The notes beneath the pieces were generated by a model, which saw nothing but the letters and a program-made list of their open reading frames with translations, made no database searches and had not been told where the DNA came from. Made by a program: the position numbers and the translations under genes. From the NCBI GenBank assembly GCA_021613335.1, contig JAJTWR010000266.1, positions 43,501 through 107,500 of the forward strand: DNA of 64,000 bases. Reading direction: 5' to 3'. The stretch's first letter is position 1, and every line of letters begins with the position of its first letter. This document shows, piece after piece, positions 1-14,400 of the stretch. This stretch comes from Whitmania pigra (Eukaryota; Annelida; Clitellata; Hirudinida; Haemopidae).

Positions 1-143
1 ATATGACAGTGGTTTGCACAAATGCAGTCCTCTCTGCATTAACTATTGGCCAGTATAATAAAATTCATCAAACTTCCAGTTAATGTTAAACTTTCAAATA
101 GCTGATTAATTTTCAATATCACATGGAATCATGAACATTCCAG

Positions 144-303
144 GTCATACTCTGGCTATCAGGTGGAATCAAGAATTACCAGCAAGATCCAAGCTGCTTT
201 GTTGAAGATCAAATTCGAGACAGGAAAGCTTAATGAAGTCGATGTTGTGGAGGACCTCAGCAGAATACAGTTAGAAGAAAATCTGAATGCTGCTGCCAGC
301 TGA
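144..303 (+). CDS. Terminal exon of an unrecognised gene (partial)
   Basis: After a 3' splice site ending at 143 the sequence is open for about 53 codons to a TGA at 301-303. The previous exon should end in phase 2. The peptide begins SYSGYQVESRITSKIQAAL and ends EENLNAAAS. It is charged, probably helical, and has no cysteines or membrane segment. The codon use and charge pattern look like a real C-terminal tail, but I do not recognise the family. Everything upstream lies outside the window. Confidence 0.55.
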
Positions 304-2430
304 TGCAAGGCCTTGCTCACATCAAGATCGATGTTTTAATTTACTTTAATATAAACAATGAAATATGAACTAATGTTCTATTGCTGCCAAGGGTCATGAC
401 TAATACATAGCCACTCATCATGGGTGATATCGGATGATCTATAGGTTTTTGCGTTCAAATTTCTTATGATTCCACAATCACTAACAACTTTCGAGTTTGT
501 TCATTGAGTTCATATGTATGTTGTACTCATCACCATAAATTACTTATGTTTCTTTTTAAAAAAATGACTGCAGATGAGTGATCTAATTGCCATAGTGATA
601 CCTTAATAAGATCTTGGTGATTTATCCATTAGGTTTATGTCAGATAAGTTAATTGTATTTTCTAATGTTGAACTTTCAAACAAGTCTGAGAGATGAGAAT
701 TGACATTATGAACAATCGACTTATTTTGTGCCTTGGCAGTTGTAATGCAAAAGCAGTAAGCGAATTTGGTGGAAACTTTTTGAAAGTCTGGTATTTAGCA
801 GGATATGGGTGTACTAATGAACAAGAACAGAAAAGCATCTCTGTGGTGCATGGAATTTGTGGATAGAAGAGAAGCGTTTATGCTTAGACAGATAGACCAT
901 CACACTGTCATCTGACAGTAGGTCTAGTAAATATAGAATATTTTATGTGAGGTAAATTTTATACCTCATCAAGACAACGCAAGCCATAAGACATGTACAG
1001 GAGAATAATGAAAAAAGTCGCGAGCTACGTTGGTTGATGTTCATATTCATAAAACTTGGCAGTTTTAAGTTGACGAGAGTAGACAAGTCAACGCAATGGC
1101 TGAGGCTGCATGTCTGCAACAAGCTTTGAAGTATTAGGCTGTAGGTTTTTAGTTTGAACAACAACAGAAAGTAACCAGAGTTAGCCAAAAAAATTGCCAG
1201 GTCAATGGGTCGAAAATTTCTCAACTAGGGATCGTAATTTTAACCAAAGCTGGGTAACAAAATACATGTTTAGAGATAGAGCTTTCTAAGGTGTTGACAG
1301 TGTAATTATCTGCTTTTGTTCAACTTCTTAAAACTATTTGCAAATTCCGGAGTAGCGGTCCCCAGTCGATTCTTAATCTTAACAACGAATCATGAACATT
1401 AACGCATAATTTTTTAAGATCATTACCACATAATCTCTTTAACTTTATTCATACTAATGCATTACAAAAGGCTTATACAGTATCGATGCAATATGTAAAC
1501 TGTAAACATAAGGTATTCCTGGGCTTTTCTGACATAGAAACTCAAATACAACGAACGAAATCTAACAATACATAATTACAACAAATCTTAATGAGCACGC
1601 ATGCCAAGCGGCCGTCTTATTTTCGAGTCGACTGAAAGTCTGTGAAGTTTCATTCTTTTGCTTAGTCACAGGTTCAGAAGCCTTTTAATTCTCTAGCACT
1701 TTTCTCAAGAATTTTTGAAATTTGGTTTGTTTTTTATTCTTTACTCTTTTGACCCCTTTGTTCTAGTTCATTGCGATTCTGGTGGAAATACTTTCGCCTA
1801 AGCTAAGCATTTTAAATTGGATGATGACGCGGTTGGCGAGATAAGATCATTTTAAAAAGCTACTTAAGCAGCTTTGGAAATCGCTGAGCTGATATTTCTT
1901 TTTGTTAGGATTCAAGAAAGTTGCCAAGCGAGAAAAATTTATGCAAGTTATAAAAATTTTAGCGTTCATTCAAATTTTAATTTTATTCTTTACAACACTC
2001 ATAACAAAAAAAAATAAATAAGAAAATGCTGGCGCCCGATTTTTTAACCTGAATTTATGCACGGAAGTTTTTGACCTGTGTTTTGCTTGCGACGAGTGTC
2101 CTGCGAATTTTATATTTTGGTTCAGACTATCGACTGAAAGGCGTCGCATTTTCTAAAGTTTTCATGTAATTTAGCTTAGTAACTTCTGCGACAAAATTTT
2201 AGGACAATTTTCGGACCCTATCTACAAGACATCATATGAAAACTGTTTCGCCGCATATACCACAATAGTTCTTTTAAGGTTCGTTACAAGCAGGCACTAT
2301 ATTTTTCGGACATGACTTCTTAATGTAAATAAATACAATTGGATGTTGTTTGTGGAGTATAAATATAAAGTAATGATAAATACGTGAAACCTTTATATCA
2401 AGGCATGTTGATCAAGGCATTGTTGAAACA
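304..2430. other. Intergenic, no gene recognised
   Basis: This is the 3' flank of the first gene and the 5' flank of the MAPKBP1/WDR62-like gene. The only sizeable reading frame (943-1224, minus) has no family resemblance and no supporting splice sites. A 5' untranslated exon and promoter of the downstream gene probably lie in the right-hand part, but I see no clear core promoter motif. Confidence 0.5.
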
Positions 2431-5400
2431 ATGATTGGTGATACAACAAAAGAGCAGCCAAAGTTTAAAATCCTGAAATCTCCAAACCTTAAGAGGAAAC
2501 AAAAGAAGAAATTTGTGCCATTGAATGAGAGGGTGAGCATTACTAGTCCATTAAGTAAAATACATAGTAAAATAGTAAATTTTAAAGATTATATTTTATT
2601 TGTGTTATGTTATATTAGTCTGTCCAAATTAGACAAAAATGGCAATTTTGTAAGTACTTAAGACTCATAAGCTTTGTCTTTACAAGATTGTAAAAATGGT
2701 AAGTAAATAATTTCTTTCATTTCTTATATTTATTTATGAATCTTTATATCTTAATGTGTCATTAGTTGAGACTAGAATTTGGCATTTTAATCATGTTTTT
2801 CAGCTTTACTTCAATAATTTTGATAAGCTGGAACCATTTCGGGTTTCAGATGAGATATTGCTTCTAGGTGACCATGTTTGCTGTTTTAACAATTATGATC
2901 TAGTAATTAGAACACATTTCAGTTGTAAATGAATTATTATTGCTTTCACTTACATTTTGCTGACACATTTCCCAACTTTGGTTCATTATTCATTATCTAA
3001 ATCTTATCATTTGACATTATGTAAGAGTATAGAGAGATTGTGTCTAAATACTTTAGAGAACCATCATGATATTCATAACTCTTATTTATTATTAGTATCA
3101 TCAGTATAATGTTTAACACCATTATTTTGCCGTCTGGCTTTGTCATTGTCGTCATCATCATCATCACAGACTTTTTTGTGTATTCCACTTAAAGCTGAAG
3201 TTAATTCTATCATTCCTCACTGGCAGGGTTTGGTTCTCATAAATGCCTCCCTTGCATCATATTCATCATCATCATCGTCACTGACACCAACCAATTTACA
3301 TAGGATTTGCGACCCAAGTATCTTTTCTTGTGTAGAATTCTTTACATGTGTTAGGTGGATAGATGGATATAGGAATGGAGAATGCCATGGAAAACGTGCT
3401 TCATTAGTCTTGAGATACCTATGTAATATTTTATTATATTGATTATGTTATATAATTAATTGTTAAAATGCCCTGCTATCTGGAATAGACTTCTTTTCCT
3501 TGTAAGATCCCAACCACCTCTGGATCCCTTTAAATGCCACCTGAAGACTCGCCTGCTTTGGATGTCACAAATCAATGATGACGGGAACATAAAATTCCTC
3601 TGATGCTATGCATCTTGGCACCTTAAAAATTAACTATTATAATTATTAAATCATTTTATATCAAAGACAGGCTTATGATGACAATGATGGTGATGGTGAA
3701 ACTACCTCTCAGGCATACATATAGATATATATGTACATACCAACTTCACTAGAATTAAACGTGTTTGCTTAGGTCAACTGCACTTCTTATCTTTGAGACA
3801 AAATGCCCTCCTTTTAGTAAAAGTCATCACCACCACAGCAGAAAATGTGCCTTCCCTAATTTTCATGAAGCTTCATTCAAAGTCATAAATCTTCAAATGT
3901 TAATTGGTTCTAATTTGGCTTAGAAACTATTTTAGTTCTACATACATTCTTTCATAATTCACTTTGTAGCAGTGCTTTCCATTCATCTTGCCTAAGTCTG
4001 TTCCTTAGCTAACAATAATGAGCCAACAATAGAAACTAAAAATTATCAATTATTTTTTATTTTGTTATAATTCTCAACATTTAAGTTATTATTGCTGACC
4101 ATGAAGAAACAGGGCCTAAATAATACTTTTATGTAGAAACAAAAAACAAATGCAGAAACAAAACCGATGGATATTTATTTGCTAAACTATATTGCAGCAG
4201 GAGATGTATGGATTTTAACAAATGTCCTTTGTTCCTTCAGAATTGTTTTAAAAAACAATGACGTGACATTTATTTGGTGATGCGAAATGAAATACTGTCT
4301 GATATTTCAACTAAAAAATCATAATCTAATGACTATGTAGCCTTTGATTTTAACCCTAACCCTAACCCTTTGATTATTTTATGCCATAAAGAAACGTGGT
4401 TATTCATTCATTCATTCATAAATCAGATTTTTTAGTTAATTGATGCCTGCTTTGATTGATCCTTGATTGAAATTTCTTGCTTATTAATTCCATAATTTTT
4501 CATTCAATTGCTTAGTCCGTTGACTTCTGCTTGCTCATTCATTTACAGAAGCTTCCTTTTGCCATTATTTGATCTTAATTGTCTAATGCCCCAAATACTT
4601 TATTGATTAACTTGTTTATGAATATGAACATTCCTTCATTCATTTAATTTGTCCATCTGCATTGAGTTGAGTAATCATTGGAACTCTAGATAGAATATTC
4701 ATATATCTTTATCATGCACCTGTTATCTTGATATCATCATTCAGTCATCATTGTCATCTTACTCAACATTGATATCTATCTTTTGCAGATAAAGTTGGAA
4801 GCTGTCCTTGGACTTTCTGTGACTTCCAACTCGGGCCTCTCTTTGGATAGCAACACTGGAAATGTGGCCTATTTCGCTGGGTACTTATTACAAGTGTAAC
4901 ATTGTTGTATTGTATATTAGTTATAAACTTTAGGATTCCTTAATAATGCTTGTAAATCTTAAACCTGTTAAAATAATCTAACGATTTCTGAGTGAAGAAC
5001 ATTCAATTTTTAGTATTTTATGCTGACGAGGCTTTTTAATGTTTTTTCCCATCAGCTGTGTGGCTGTTGTTTACAATTCTAAGAAAAACAAGCAACATCA
5101 CCTATTTAACAGCTCAAAAAAGCCACTTAGTTGCCTGGCATACTCTGGCGATGGAAGGTTCCTGGCCACTGGAGAGGTTGTACAGATGATTTTTATGATA
5201 TTCTCCAAACTGGGTTATTATGATCAGTATTACAATTGTGAATAGAGTGGTCACCAGCCAGCAGTGAGGGTTTGGGACTTGGAGGAGATGACACAAGTGG
5301 CAGAGTTTGAAGGTCACAAGTTTGGTATAAGATGTGTGGTAAGTTATATCAAGACTTATAAATGTTGGTTTTTAGATATTCAGCATAATAATGCCATAGT

Positions 5401-8400
5401 ATTAGTAGCAATGGGGTCACTTACCATAGGCCCCTATGTTATGTCAATTTGGTAATAGAAAAGCAAAAAGAAGTTTTAAAACCTGTCTGGATCCCTAAAA
5501 TTGCCCTGGGCGACTGTGTGGCAATGAGTACAATGCTATTTATTTCATGGTTGAAAGATATATTGAGAAAACATAAATGATGTTTGACAAATAAGTATAG
5601 GCAAACAATTTCAAAATGGCAAAACATTTCCCTATCATTTGACAGGCTTTCTCACCCAATCTCAAGTACATCGTCTCCGTGGGATACCAACATGATATGG
5701 TAGTTAATGTTTGGAACTGGAAGAAAAATATAAAGGTTGCCAGTAATAAGGTTGCTTCAAAGGTTAGCTAAAACCACATGTTATGCTGTTCAGTGTGCTA
5801 ATGTGCTTATTATTCTGGTCTTAAGCTAATATTGTTTCAACTTATATTCAAGGTACTGGATGTTGCCTTCTCAGAGGATGGGAGCATGTTTGTTACTGTT
5901 GGAAACAGACACGTTAAATTCTGGTACTTGAATGCCAGTAAATGCAAGGTAATGATAACAAAATTAACAAAATCGGTCAAAAGACAATCTTTTTACTTGT
6001 GAATTATGTAAATTAATGCCCCCAGAACCAACTGGAAACGTTGCCCCTGCTTGGCCGCAATGGCATCCTGGGCGAGCATCAGAACAATTCATTCTGCGGA
6101 GTGTGCTGTAACAAGACCGACGGCATCGATCGTGTCTTTGCAATTACAGAGGCAGGCATGCTCTGCCAGTTCAATGATAAAAGGGTTCTCACTAAATGGG
6201 TCTCACTCAAGGTATCTTGCTTTAGTTGATTTTAATGGATAAATGGGAACTGAAGTAGTAATATCTAACTAAGCACACTTCCAAAAGATACCCTGGAAAT
6301 GAGCTATGTTGAATCCTACTTTGTTCATTTATTGTCTATAACCAAACTGTAGGAAGTATGAGTGAGCATTTTAGGAGATGACATTGAATAAGTTATTTTG
6401 TAATGTTTGTAATGACACAAAGTGCAAAGCGATGGAAAACTAAAGCATTATGTAACTTTGGGATGTTATGGCATTTCTAAAATTATATAATAAGAATAGT
6501 AAACCAATACTTTTAGTAGACTTTAGATTCAATATAATGAATATGGTTCAAAAAGTAAGATTTTCATCAATGAATCACCAAAATATGACATCTTGCTATC
6601 ATTGATTCATTGTTTAAAAAATAGTGTTAGCATAGTTGTTTTAATTTACCATAGTCATCACTTACTTCATACTGATCGCTGATGGGATCATTAAGATTTG
6701 ATGGAAGTTGATGTTGATTTTTTTTACTTTGTAACCTATTCAATTTAGACAAATAAAGCAAATGCCTTGAGCATGGGTGATAAGTATATCTTCGTCGGAT
6801 GTTCAGGGGGTCTTGTGAGGATTTTCCATACTCTTACCCTGAATTTCATAGCTTCCCTGCCCTTGCCTCATCCTCTCGGAGTTGATGTTGCCCTCAATAT
6901 ACAAGGGTGAGTCGTATGTGGCTCTGATGATGGCAGTGATAATAAGTAGAATTGATGGAATTGGTTGCGATAGAGTTGACAAATGAATAGGAATTCAATA
7001 TGAAAATTATTATTGTCATAAATAAGATTCATTAATTATTGTTTTGTCTTCTCTATTAATGAGCTTTTGCAATCATTACTGTAATATTATTAATGATTGT
7101 CATCATAATTGTTAAATTTACAATTGGTTTCATAACAATAACAAAGTTATTAATAATTATTATTTGCTTCTTCATCACTGCTACAACCGAAAAATCACCT
7201 CAACATCATTTTAATCACCTTTGATCTGTCATCATTGAACCCTAAAGCCATTTTTGTCCTTCTACCTTATCATATCAACATCATTATCATCACACATGAT
7301 CCGTAGACACGGCGACGGACCGGACAGAATTTATGCCGATACGGTAGCAGTCAGATATGATCAAGTGAACAACAGACTGTGCTCCATCTACGATGATCAC
7401 AGCATGTACATCTGGGACGTTACAGACATCAAGAAAATTGGAAAAAATCGTTCTTTCTTATACCACAATGGTGCCATTTGGGGACTAGATGTGAGTGAGG
7501 TATTTGATATTTTGGGTATAGAGATCATAGTGATGGGGAATTATATTCTTATACATGATAATGTTACTGTCACTTTGCATTCCAAAATTGTTCAGACTAC
7601 TTGCATAATTATTAAAATCATTCTTAGTCATCATTACAGTGGTCAAAATGTTCTGTAGATATATCCAGGAAGCTGTATTTCCTCCCATCTTCCAATCGAT
7701 AGTTTTGCCACGTGCGGAAATGATGACACCGTTCGATTCTGGAGATTTAACAACAACAATAATCATAACAACAATAACAATATGAATAGTGGTGGTGACA
7801 CTCCTCTTAAGAAGAATATCTATAGCAATGTAAGTATTTTCTTACTGGTATCTTAAGCTATTAGTAACTGTTATGACAATTGCTGATGCCTGAAGCATTA
7901 TCTCTACTAAGGTGGTTGTTTTTGTCAGGAGCTTGTCAAAGTGCTCTACATAGACAAGGACTTGTCCAATTTAAGAGATATGCAGTTCCACCATGGTAGG
8001 TGTAATATTTGCGGTCATGAAGATGATTAATTAACTTAATTAGAATAACGTTAATGTGTGATTATATATGATTAGGCAAGACAGACAGAGTAGATTCCAA
8101 TTGCCAAGAAAAGAATGGTATTCGTTGCATCAGGTTCAGACCAGATGGGGAACATCTGGCATCTGGTGATAGAGTTGGAAATATCAGGTTGGATGAGGAT
8201 GATAGTGAGAAGAGACAACAACAAGAATAATCGTTTTCAATTTCGGTGCAGGTTACATGATATGTCTTCAATGACTCAAGTAGCTCAGATTGAGGCCCAC
8301 GACTCTGAAGTTTTGTGTCTTGAGTTCACCTCTCCTGAAGCAGGTGATATTATTATTGTTGTCAATGAGAATGATGCTGGAAACGATGTTTTTTGTTCCA

Positions 8401-11400
8401 TTAATTTAATTAAAATTATTCATGAAATAATAATATTATTACAATGATTAATAATGTATTAGTATTACAGTGACAACTACAATTTGTCTCAGTTTGTAAT
8501 ATTATTTTTATTATTATTATTAATATTAATTGATGATTAATGCAGTCAATATTCAATCTGTTGTAACTTTTGACATGATTTTTGTTATTGTTGTGTTGCA
8601 TTAATATGTTGATATTAGTAACAATTACAATTAATGTTAATTTTTATTGCCTACATGTATTTTGAAATGGCTTAAATTGATTTGAATAATTTGTTACTCA
8701 TTATTGTTTCAATCAAGGATTGAACCTATTGGTATCTGGGAGTAGGGACCGCCTCATACATGTTTTTGATGCCCAGAACAACTACTCCCTCATACAGACT
8801 CTCGACGAACACTCGGCAGCTGTCACTGCTGTGAAGTTTGTGATTTCGGACCTACAACTTGGGCTCGTGTCATGCTCTGCTGATAAATCAATACTATTCA
8901 GAACAGCAAACGTGGTGAATATTATATTTTAAAAATTTATTTGTAAATTTATTTAGAAGAATTGACAACAATTGGATGAAAAAGTCATGTTATGATTACA
9001 TAAAAATTAAAACCCAGTTGTTATTCACAATATTTAAAAAAAATATTTCTAAAGTATACCAACCAATTAACATATTAAAGAACTTTCGAACACCTTGTCC
9101 AGTTATTTTTTAAAACATAATTACGTAACCAGCATGACATCACGCGATCCAATGCGACTTTTTTTATCCACCATGTTATGGCAATGTAATTTTAAATTTC
9201 TCTGAATTTCTTCTAAGCCAGTATTGTGACGTTGCATTGTTTTATAGAAAGATGTCATATCATTTCCACTGTTTAAATTTAGATATCTATACTATAGTAC
9301 AATAATCCTGAAAAAATAAGCACCATTATAGTTTTTAAGGTAAACAGTAATTGATTAAATCACTTAGTATTGTTTACTATTGAAATTTAGCAAATGAAGC
9401 ATTAGTTTCATCTAGATTCGGTCCTTTGAAGGCACTCACACCCTTTAGATAATAATGGTTCAAATTTACGCTCAAATTACCTTCAAAAACTTTAACAAAA
9501 ACATTTCACAAAAATTCTGAAATGTCTGACAAGCATGGAAATCTAGACCAGAAACTCACTTCATTTTACGCTTGGAACATTAGGACATTAAATAGAATAA
9601 CAATGAAAGATTAGCTAAAATAGTATTTTCGACTAGGTTACATTTTTATGGAATACATTTGATCACTAGTTATTTATTGGTTTTTAAATAGATACATGGT
9701 ACTTTGCATTGCATTGTTGGGAAATAAAATTCATTATTTATTAGTTATTACGGCTTCATTATTTCTCTAATCCATAATTTACACTTAAAGATAAGTTGTT
9801 AATAATTGCATTTTATTTAAATTTATTAGATTTATTAAATAACTTATTATTTATGCTCAGGATCCTAACTTTCACTTTTCATTGGCTCGACATGTCGTCA
9901 GCAGAACTACCCTGTACGACATGGAGGTTGACATGACAAAAAAGTTTGTTGCCATTGCTTGCCAGGATAGGAACATCAGGTGATGATGATAATCATTTTT
10001 GTAGTTAGGGAGGATTTGAAGGATTAAGCTAAAGCACGTTGGCGTTGATGCCGACAATTATAACAAACCTCGCTCCATCCAGGATCTACAACATGAGGAC
10101 AGGCAAGATGAAAAAGTGTTATGGAGGGTCAGTTGGCACTGAGGGAATCCTTATTCGTCTCCAGCTTGATCCAACCTCTTCTTTCGTGGCAACCTCTTCC
10201 TCGGACAAGTCGCTTGCGCTTTTCAATTTCTTTTCGGGAGAGTGTGCCGGTCACATGATGGGACACTCCGAGGTGCCGACGGGAGTCAGATTCTTTGACG
10301 ACCTCAAACATCTCATCTCGATCGGGGCAGATGGGTAAACAAGTTTTGCAGTATAAAATAATATTTAAAAGCTTGTTCATTAAGCCCGTTTTTTTGTCAG
10401 GTGCATGTTTATATGGAAAATGGAATCAGAAATGACAGAACAGATGAATAAGAGGAGAGCTCACCTGAAGGACCAGGTGAATGTCCAACAAATAAGGTTA
10501 GTTTCTAAACAAGTGATTTGATGCTTTTATGTTGAATGCAGTTGGTCAGGATTGTTGTTAACATGAGATTATGGTGACAATGGTGAAGATCCTGATTTTA
10601 CCTGCAACTTAGGAGGACCGCCTTCGACCTCTCAGCTGGACAGTCGTCTATAGAACCACCGGAAGTCAAACCGAATGGGCTTGCAGACGACAATTCCTTT
10701 GTCTTCAGATTCTCTCCAGGGCAGTTGCCTACATGGGCCAGGATGAAGGTAGGTGAAATTCAACATAAGTCTTTGAAGCGCTTTTTCAATTTCTTATAGA
10801 GCGGCATTTGTTCCACACTTATTTACAAGCGCTTCGTGCATCCCAACCTGAGCTGTGATATTAGAGGATCACTGCTCCTGATTTTGAAGCCGAGCTCTTC
10901 TAATGCTAACTGGAAAATTATTTCTTGTAAGATTTGATATGTTGTCTTAGCATATAATATATTTTAGATGTTATTACAGTCAAGCTCGGCTTCGTCGCAA
11001 TCTTTTTATTCCTTTTGTCCATCAGTTTTCTAAATATTTTGCAGTTCTCAAAAGAACCTTCCCCACAACAATCATCATCCGTGCCAGCTTCGGTATCATG
11101 GAACGTTCCACTTGCTCCTAAGGGAAAATGGGCTCAGAATGTTAACACTCAGAATTATCCACTTCCCCCGAGCCTGCCATGTTTTGGCTTGCGAGGTGAT
11201 CAATATTGTTTGCCTAATTGCTACAATTTTTCGTTTTATTACTGTTGTTCTTTGGATGATCTTCAATATCTTAATAATTTCAAGCATCTTAGGTCTGGTT
11301 TAGAATATTGTACAGTTTCAGAATTTTTGAGTTAAGCAAAATATATGTTTGTTTTGGTCTTGCTATTTTTGTTCCTTGGTAAAAAAATGTTACTTCTAGT

Positions 11401-14400
11401 ATTAAATTTGTATTGAAATATATTGGTTTGTTATTAAATTTCAGATGTGATGAAAGCAGGAATTACTTCAGAAACTGAGGTATGGATGTTATTTCTAAGC
11501 ATAGCATGCTGCTAACAATAATTATGCTTTAGATTGATGTTGGTACTTTAGGTATCCTGCATTTCTTTTAGATAAATTTAGACGGATTGAGTATATTCGC
11601 AGACATAATTAAGAAAATTAAAAAATTAATAAACTTTTATGGCAATCATGTTAATATTCATCATTAAACAATGATTTCATTAATTCCACCCTAAGGTGCC
11701 CATCATAAGAGAGGACGAAATTGACCATGGGGATGATGATGATGAAGAAGATGATGAGTTCTCAAGGGACCAACCACTTCAGGTGCTAGAGAGTGAGCAC
11801 TCAGAACAAAGGGACACTGAAGGCGGAGATGGTGACGTGGAAGAGGATGATGAAGACGACAACGATGGAGCTTACGACGACGACGATGATGCCGAAAAGG
11901 AGAGTAATGATGATGAAGCGGGCAAGGAGGATACCGTGTTTCTCCCATCATCTGATCTCCCCGTGGAGACTAGCGTTGAGAAGTAAGCAGAGCCATGTTG
12001 ATATTACCTTTATGATTGGGGCCTTTGTGTTGTTCATGTATGTTAAGTTAATGCTTTTATTTTTAAAATCTGGTATTTATTGCTGATAACATCCTTATTA
12101 TATTTTTATTGTTGTGATACTAAGACTTATCTTTGAAGCCTTTTTAAAGTGGAAGAAAACACCTCAGAAAAATTTGATGATGGATCTGGTAAGTGTTGCC
12201 ATTATAATTATTTCCATATCATCTTCGTCATTATTTTCTTCAAAATAGCAGGTGAGAATGAAAATTATCTGAGCTACGAAGAAGATGTAGAATTAAAATC
12301 CATTCCATCATCTCCATCATCATCTGAGCAGGTTATAATTTTAATGTTTATTTAAGCAATAATAATATTGATTAATAACATAAAATTTCCAACATCTCTA
12401 TTATTACTTAATTGTGAGAGTTGCACCAATAATTAGTTGTAGTACTAATAAAAATGGTGATATCAGTAATGCATATTGCTTCTCTGAGTAAACAAAGCTT
12501 TCCAGCAGTTACCATTAAAGCTAACGATCATTTATGGTTAAGCTGTAATTATCATCTTTAAAGCTTCCAAAACTCGACTCCATTTTGTTCAATGGTGAAG
12601 CAAGTGATGACATCAAGAATCTCAACTTGAGTCATGAGACCTTTGAGATGACCTTGAAAAGATTGGAGTTTGAGATGACTAACAGATCAGAAGTTAAAGA
12701 CAGGTGTAGTCTGTCAGCCAAATACTTTAACAACACTAACAGCAATGATGGTGATAACAACAACAACAATAATAACAACAACAATGTTATCATGACCGAT
12801 GCAGTCCTGACCACGTTAGTAGGGTTCATTAGCTCTATTTTTTTGCTTTTAATAACTACAAATAAAGCCTTCTAGAAATAAATAATCTGATTTCCAATAA
12901 ATTCTTTTGCTTTTACAGTAATTTAATTAGAGTTTTATCTATTTCAGAGACGCTGGAATATCCTTGAGCGTGAGTGCTATTGATTGCTGGTGATTATGCT
13001 GATTTTAGTGATAAAAGCTAGTGCTGATAAAAATGGCAATTTTGGTAGAAGAACATTTGTATGGTTATTATAACTAATGTAATATTAATGGTGGTCCAGC
13101 TTGCAAACATAAAGAAAGATTCTGAAGAAACAAAGAGAAAGCAGTCAACAAATGTCAGTTTTGATGCTCTTGACTACTATTAGAAAAATGTAATAAATTA
13201 ATCTAAAAATTCAAGGATCAGGCCATCAGATCCTTTAAAGAAAGTGCAACTGGCTCTCTTGGCAGGAGACAGGGTAGGTCTTTGGGTGGATCAGAGCTGA
13301 GATTGGCTGGTAAGTAATAGTTTATTAAATGTTATTGAGTTAACTTTTAATCTAATCAAAGTACAATAAACATTTGGCAGATATACTAAAATAAAATTTA
13401 TAAATATAACTCATTCAATTATCTATATTTTTATTTACTATATACAGTCAAAGGTGTTACATGACCAACATGATGTGACATGTAAAGAAACAAAATGTAT
13501 ATATATATGATAATATAGTATGTATTAGTTTTATATTATATCTCTATTTCATTATTTATTTGTAAAGCAGTACAAAATTACAATTCATAACCCATGCAGA
13601 TACATATTACTTATACAATTTAAGTGAAAAGTTACATATAACTGACCTGTTGATTGATAAAGCAACAATAATTGTAGACAAAAGAATAGAAAAGAAAGAT
13701 CTCATTTTGAACCTCTTTACTAATTTGGTGTCATATTTAGTGGTTATTAAAATTAAGCTTATTTACAAAATTATTCACAAATATCTTTAATAAACTTTTT
13801 GAGGTTTTGGGGACCAGTTACCTTTAGATTGAGACCCTGAAGTCATTCCAATAACCAGCATGGCCACTATTATTTATGGCCATATTTCCTCATGTTTATT
13901 ACATATCCTGGATGTTAACAGCTAGAATCCAGTTTAAAAAATGAGATATTAATGACTAACAGCAAAAGGTGCATTGATTAAGCTTGATTTTATAGTTGAA
14001 CCTTCAGCAGACAAGCCCATTGTGAAACTGAAATGCTCATCTTTGTCATCGTCTCGCAAGTGGAAATCCCTGGTAGACATTCAGTTGCATGTCAGCAACC
14101 ATGCTGGGGATAAAGGGGAATGGGTTTTCCAGAAAGTTGATCCTAATGTCGTTGATGGGAGGAAATCTACGACAGGAGGACAAGTTAAGCTCAAATCCAT
14201 CTTGCGTTCTCAGACACCAAATATCATCGCAACTCAGACTGGTGATTTTAAAGACATAGCTTAATAACAACCCTCTGCGAAAGAGATTCAACAAATCAAC
14301 AGCTTTTTCTGCTTTTGACCTTAAACTAACCTAGCTATTAGTCATTTCATTTAGTTGGCAGATTATTCTAAAATGTGGATTCTAATTGACTGAATATGAT

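Noticed and set aside
943..1224. 93-residue minus-strand frame
   Set aside because: No family likeness, no splice signals that fit, and composition like the flanks.
3140..3442. 100-residue Ser-rich plus frame
   Set aside because: It derives from a (TCA)n-type microsatellite in an intron and has no other coding sign.
11703..11951. His-rich minus-strand frame
   Set aside because: It is the antisense of the Asp/Glu-coding exon 21 of the WD40 gene.
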